This document shows, piece by piece, positions 59,461 through 64,000 of a stretch of 64,000 bases of DNA; within the stretch, counting starts at the first letter, position 1; each line of letters opens with the position of its first letter. Source of the stretch: Straminergon stramineum (taxonomy: Eukaryota > Streptophyta > Bryopsida > Hypnales > Calliergonaceae); NCBI GenBank assembly GCA_963920665.1, contig OY987268.1, forward strand, positions 21,144,501 to 21,208,500. The letters are read 5' to 3'. Under the pieces are notes generated by a model. It saw only the letters and a program-made list of their open reading frames with translations. It did no database searches and was not told the DNA's origin. The position numbers and the translations under genes were made by a program.

Positions 59461-59560
59461 GGCCGAACAACTTGATAACACGACAAACACGACATCCAAC
59501 ACGTCTAGTAGAGCCCCTTGTCCATCTAATAAGGTTGACTTTCAAATCAGGGTTGCTAGC
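59461..59560. repeat. interspersed repeat fragment shared with 9,246-9,345
   Basis: Both places share 'acaacttga', 'cgtctagtag' or 'tgtctagtag', 'ccccttgtcc' and 'gttgactttcaaat' in the same order and spacing. The right part here ends in 'cagggttgc', recalling the fold-back element terminus. Confidence 0.6.
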
Positions 59561-60519
59561 ATGTGAGCTTGTGAGCGGAAAAAAAAAAGTGGAAAAAACC
59601 AAAGAGGTACCTGTGAGTGTTTATTTACCCACCCATGGTAAACAACTTCCACAACAGGTTCTTTTTGTTTTGTCTTAATTTTATTCACTAACAGGTGTCT
59701 AAGCGTTGTCCACTGAGCCTTCCAAGCAATGGACTCTTTTCCTAAATCCTAAGCAAAAAAAAATCATTGAAAACAAACATATTCACAAAGTTGAGTTCTA
59801 AATAACATAAAAAGTTTTCTACTAAATTTGTATTAATTGACCTACTTTTAAAATTAATATAATTTAGATTATTTAGTAACTTACCTCATACTGGAAGTTA
59901 TTTTGCTCGTTGTTGTATAAATCATCAAGTTCTCCTTCATTTGCCATTTTTTTGCTTACAGCTTAAAGAGTGGATTTTAATTACAAGTTAGCGGAATATG
60001 GCTAACGGAGATTTTTTCTATCCCTTCACTATTTAAACTTATTCTATTCTACAAGTTGATTTGGAAGGATATGGTTTTCGATAAGATTTCACTAATTCAA
60101 GGCAACTTTCTAATCTATCCTATTTTCTATGGTTTTAATCGATTCTTTAAGATTTTCTTGATTTCTACCTAATTTCTATCTAAACTCAAGCTTTTGTACT
60201 CCTCCTTCATTCTATCATGCAACTTTGAGTTTGTGACTTCTAATCTTGTTGTGCACTTGCTACAACTTCTAAGAAAGAAAGAGTGGTGAGATTAGTGTTG
60301 GTTGCTATTTTTTCTCCAAACTATGATAGTGTTTCTTCTCAACCTATTCCTATGACTAACCTATTTTAATTCTACTTGAAACTTGTTTGTTTGTTTGTAT
60401 CTCTCTATTCTTCCTCTCTTCTATTTTCCCTAGATTGAGTCTATCTTCCTCTCTCCCCTAATCTAACATAAAAAAAATGAACCAAAATCAGAAAAAATTT
60501 TGAGTGGGGAGGTGATTAA

Positions 60520-60740
60520 CTCCCCCCCTACTCCTGCTCCGGCCCTGGGGCTCCCTTGGCCGAGCTCCCAGCGGCTGGCCGGGGGCTCCCCCACTGCCGG
60601 GGCTCTTCCTGTCGCCACCTGGCCGGGGAGGGGGCTCCCTACCTCTGCTGCGGGGCTCCTTGGCTGATCAAGGGAGCTCCTGCCGCTGCCTGGCGGGGCT
60701 CCTGCCTGGGCCGGGACTTCCCTGGCCTTGGCAAGCCGTT
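60520..60740. repeat. very GC-rich minisatellite in LTR copy H
   Basis: Repeats of 'ggggctccc' and 'ggccgggg' type form an isolated GC-rich island in otherwise AT-rich DNA, about 2.2-2.4 kb from the LTR 5' end. It is followed by a 'ttttgttttttttg' run. Plus-strand open frames here are repeat artefacts. Confidence 0.8.
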
Positions 60741-61665
60741 TTGTTGTTTTTGTTTTTTTTGTTTTTTTTTGTTTCGTTTTTTTTTGTTTTTATTCCTCTA
60801 CCTTCTATGAAAATCAGTCTCTCTACTTTCTATGAAAATTAGTCCTTCTAACTTCTATGGAACTAAAAGATTTGTGAGAAAGAGAATGTGATGAGATTTT
60901 GTTTTTGTTTTTCTATGCTAACTTGATGAACTTCTACAATCTTGTTTTTGAGAGAAAATTTTAGGACTCTAAAGTTCAAAGTTTCGCTGTATTCCTCCAA
61001 AGCTCACTAAACTTCTATCCAATTTTAAAAACCAAAGTCAAAGCTTCACCGTGTTCCTTCAAAGCCTACTAAATTTCTATCTAATTCTACAAACTAAATT
61101 CAAAGCTTTGCCGTGTTCCTTCAAAGCCTACTAAATTTCTATCTAATTCTACAAACTAAATTCAAAGCTTCGCCGTGTTATAGTAAGCACGGAAAATAAC
61201 ACACACAAAGATTTTGACAAAAGAACTTAAAGGAAGATGAATCAAAAGTGTTAGTACAAAAATTAGTACAAAAACTATAAACATAACAAGCTAGAGGTTT
61301 TCCCTAAGCGGCATCGCCAGTCATAAGGGAAGGATCCTCTAGAGTTAGTGTACAATACTCAAGTCCTAAACAAGGACTTAAATAAATAACAAATATACTA
61401 AAGAAAGAGTTAATACAACCAAAATACTACCAAATTTCAACCAAAATCTTCAAAAACAAGTACAAAGACAATACATAAGACTTGAAGGGACCCCAATGTC
61501 CTTCAATGCTTACAAAATAGCAACAAAAGGAGCTTGAAATGCTCCAAAAACACCACGTTTACAACTTTGGCTCAAAAATGCCAAAAGTCCACAATTAATG
61601 GACCAACGTGTTTACAAAGCCAAAATAATGGCTAGAAGGGGTGATTTGAGAGAAGAATGAGTGCC

Positions 61666-61673
61666 CTTATATA
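61666..61673 (-). promoter_or_regulatory. TATA box of LTR copy H
   Basis: TATATAAG on the minus strand followed by 'ggcac', at the position of TATAAAAG in the other copies. Confidence 0.55.
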
Positions 61674-62922
61674 CTCTTTCAAGGGCACCCACCTCCTCTC
61701 ATTTCAACATCGTAATCTTATCAATTAGGATTTTCACCCTAATTTACCAATTTTGACTTTCTACGCTGGTCTAATTTCTAACTTTTGGAGATTAACTCCA
61801 AATTATAAACGGATTGCACCATTGGCTTCAGAAGGCCATTTTTAGTCTTCGGAAACCCCCCACCCCTTTTTCTAACTTCAAAATTTCAACGAAACCTAAC
61901 GCCAACTTAACATCCAAAAGGGTTAAAAACCCAACTTTTGGAGTTTGACTTTTTTGAAAAAAGTAACTAGCCTAGGTTCTTAAGTAGGTGTGGGGGAGTA
62001 AGAAAAGACCTATCTTTGACCCCATTCCGCTTTTGTATGCTCCTGATTCATTGGTCAACTCCACCGTAATCTTTAAATTTTGTCAATTGTTGAGGAATCT
62101 TGCAAGTTCGGGTTCTTCTGACTATCAGAATGTCTTGAAACTTGTTGGAGCGTCTTATTAACATAAAAGAAGCTATCCTAATTTTTAGTGAGATTTTACC
62201 ACCACCTGGAGAATTTTTAGGAATTTCTCGTCGTAGGTTTGGGTAGTTGACCGTCCGGAAAGGCATCTTCTGACTATCAGAAAATTCCGAAATTTTTTGT
62301 GGAACCTCCCATGGAATCCCACAACACATGTGTAGGCTCATATTTTTACTCTACACATCGTCCTAGGGGAACAAAATCCATCTCCTTATTTAATTATCAA
62401 TGGCTAGGGAATCTTCCACATCGGTGGGAATCTTGGCAAACCAATTTCGCCATTGTTTCCCGGGCATGGTTTTAACCCTAAGTCACCTTCCTTGGACCAA
62501 AGATTCCTCCATGGTCCCATCTTGGTATTTTCAACATCTGCAAGCCAATAATTGGGGTTCTGCTATTTCGTCGATGAAATGGGGAAACTAGAACCTATCT
62601 CCGGGAACTAACCTATGTGCCTCACCAAGGTTCCCTCAACCAATATTAGCCAAGCGATGTCCTTTCTATGTGGGATTTTGAGCCTAGTATGCTCATAACT
62701 CGTAATTACCACGATTGGTTAGGTTCTAACCTATTTACAAGTGAAATTTGAATCTAATTAGTAAAAACTCTCAAAATATGACCAAATACTACATTGGCAT
62801 GTAACACACCTATTTTGGTTTTACACTCTTTTGGGGTTTTTTGTACTATTTTCCACACTTATTTTCACAAAAAAATTAAAAAAAAGATAAGTGAGTCCCT
62901 GGTGACGAAATAAGGGCTCACA

Positions 62923-63573
62923 GTACCCATAATCGTGGATATACCTATGACCATGAATGCACAAAATATTGATTTCCCGAATAGTTAATTCATTGTTTTC
63001 TCAATTTTGGAGTGACTCGTGAATTTAAGGAAAAAAACATGCTTTGACATTTGCATTTGGTTTAGGGGATTGTTTATATGCACCTATTTGTAACTTGCTA
63101 ATAGCATTTTAGTTTTGGTAAGGGTCTTTGTTTACTTATACTATTCTTTTTGCTTATTCTAATTTTTTTCACCCCATTGCTTATTCTAATTTTCTTGCCA
63201 CACCCTACTTTTTTAATGAGGACTATGGTGTTCTAATGTTTTTGTTCACACCCTATTTTTTTTATCATGAATCTTGGATTATTATCATGTTCATAATTTT
63301 TCACACACCACATTTTTCCAACAAGATTATTGTTGTTGTACTTCTTTTTTTCACTCCCTATTTTTTTTCTTCAAGACTGTGGTTTTGTAATGTTTTTCTT
63401 ATACCTTCAATTGCAACAAGCATTAGTATGGGATTGTGAATCAAATGAAGCAATGTAAAAATGTAAAGGAGAATAAATGACACACCACATGTAGCCATAA
63501 AACTCACAAATCCAATAATAATGAAAATGAAAACATAATAGTTTGACTCATGAGATATGTCAATCTCATGAAT
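62923..63573. other. AT-rich DNA with a 50-bp degenerate tandem repeat at 63,200-63,420
   Basis: Four units start with 'cacaccctatttttt'-like blocks at about 63,200, 63,249, 63,302 and 63,352, each followed by 'aaga/tt...tgtt..aatgtttt'. The plus-strand 103-codon frame through it is Phe/Tyr-rich low complexity, not a gene. Confidence 0.55.
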
Positions 63574-64000
63574 CTAAGTCATAGTTGACTCTGTCGCAGA
63601 GTCCTCATTGGTAGAGGAATCTAAAGTGTCTCTCCCTTCGGATGTTGATCCATCTATAAACTCTAAAACATTTAGAGCATATGTATCTCTATGATGTTTT
63701 GGTTTAGAGCAACCAAAATCCGCAAAGGCTAATGCCATCTGCTCTGCATAAACTGGAAGATCAAAAGGCCTCTCCAGACTGAAGAGAGGGCTTCGTTTCA
63801 TCATTGCATCCGATGACATCAATCCTCAATGGCTACAAATACAAATGACACAATGTTAAATTCTTGCAACATAAATATTTCCATGCAAACAAAGAATTAT
63901 AAAAATTCAAACTTACTTACTGAATGTTCCCTTCTGAGGAAATTTCTAAGGTACTATGGGCATTTCATCCAAATCCTGTGATGCTTGAACTACCGGTGGT
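63574..64000 (-). pseudogene. second copy of the methyltransferase-like gene tail (two exons, runs off the window)
   Basis: The minus-strand exon from the window edge to 63,921 reads QASQDLDEMPIVP, TAG, KFPQKGTFS and ends at TTCA|GTAAGTAAG. A 96-bp intron follows, then an exon to 63,574 with MMKRSPLFSLERPFDLPVYA, then EQMALAFADFGCSKPKHH, then NVLEFIDGSTSEGRDTLDSS, ending at TAG. The copy at 18,589-19,389 has the same donor sequence, an intron of 93 bp at the equivalent place, and the equivalent PF.LP.Y.E block, so these are DNA-level duplicates rather than processed copies. The last exon alone is open for 82 codons. With one TAG in the upstream exon it is called a relic, but a functional start or splice form outside the window cannot be excluded. 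Confidence 0.5.

Larger units (their letters stand above)
59612..62922 (-). mobile_element. LTR-like element copy H (3.3 kb)
   Basis: Its plus-strand ends are TGTGAGTGTTTATTTACCC at 59,612 and GGGCTCACA at 62,922. The flanking duplication GTACC (59,607-59,611 and 62,923-62,927) is exact. It is collinear with the other copies but about 0.7-1.3 kb shorter, the loss being in the 3' portion. It carries no coding content. Confidence 0.88.

Noticed and set aside
60556..60842. Open frames in the GC-rich island of LTR copy H
   Set aside because: They translate the ggggctccc minisatellite and the adjoining poly-T/G run. The other LTR copies have unrelated repeats there.
1..64000. CRISPR arrays, operons, tRNA or rRNA genes
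   Set aside because: No evenly spaced identical repeats with unique spacers, no ribosome-binding-site-led gene strings, and no recognisable tRNA or rRNA segments. The window is eukaryotic in character.

Overview
The window looks like a repeat-rich nuclear region of a land plant, probably a bryophyte. The main evidence is a tandem pair of microRNA hairpins near 34.4-34.8 kb. Their 5' arms carry the miR529 core GAAGAGAGAGAGCACAGCCC, ending in GCACAGCCC as I remember it from mosses and liverworts; the seed-plant forms I know differ near the 3' end. There are no bacterial-style operons, no rRNA or tRNA genes that I can recognise, and no intact protein-coding gene. Every protein-like stretch is a relic with stops or frameshifts.

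Layout. 1-7.1 kb: tail of an unknown protein pseudogene, then AT-rich DNA with local repeats. 7.1-16.45 kb: one reverse-oriented 4-4.6 kb LTR-like element with a perfect 5-bp target duplication (AGGAA). It is interrupted by a TIR element (7.48-9.07 kb) and by a 3.15-kb fold-back element built of nested palindromes (12.45-15.60 kb). 18.6-19.4 kb: minus-strand relic of a spliced gene resembling a beta-class DNA methyltransferase. 19.4-25.4 kb: a forward LTR copy facing inverted partial copies, which gives 1.5-kb near-identical inverted arms. 25.4-31.9 kb: AT-rich old repeats. 31.9-40.9 kb: a block that differs sharply in base composition, is CG-containing and mostly non-repetitive, and holds the MIR529 pair and a young-looking MITE. 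41.27-49.92 kb: an LTR copy with a second, oppositely oriented copy nested inside it, both with 5-bp target duplications. 49.9-53.2 kb: minus-strand hAT-type transposase relic. 54.8-57.9 kb: another LTR fragment broken by a retroelement-like insertion, whose 650-codon frame is interrupted only by TAG codons and runs into a 200-N assembly gap. 58.1-64.0 kb: AT-rich DNA, a coding relic, another complete LTR copy with a perfect GTACC duplication, and a second methyltransferase-like gene tail.

Function. The only element that plausibly works for the organism is the MIR529 pair. miR529 is known to target SBP-box (SPL) transcription factor mRNAs. The rest is dominated by one family of very long LTR-like repeats (TGTGAGC...GCTCACA ends, TATA box about 1.2 kb in, a GC-rich minisatellite about 2.2-2.8 kb in). 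Relics across the window show a strong excess of TAG among in-frame stops, as expected if methylated CAG (a CHG site) decayed to TAG.
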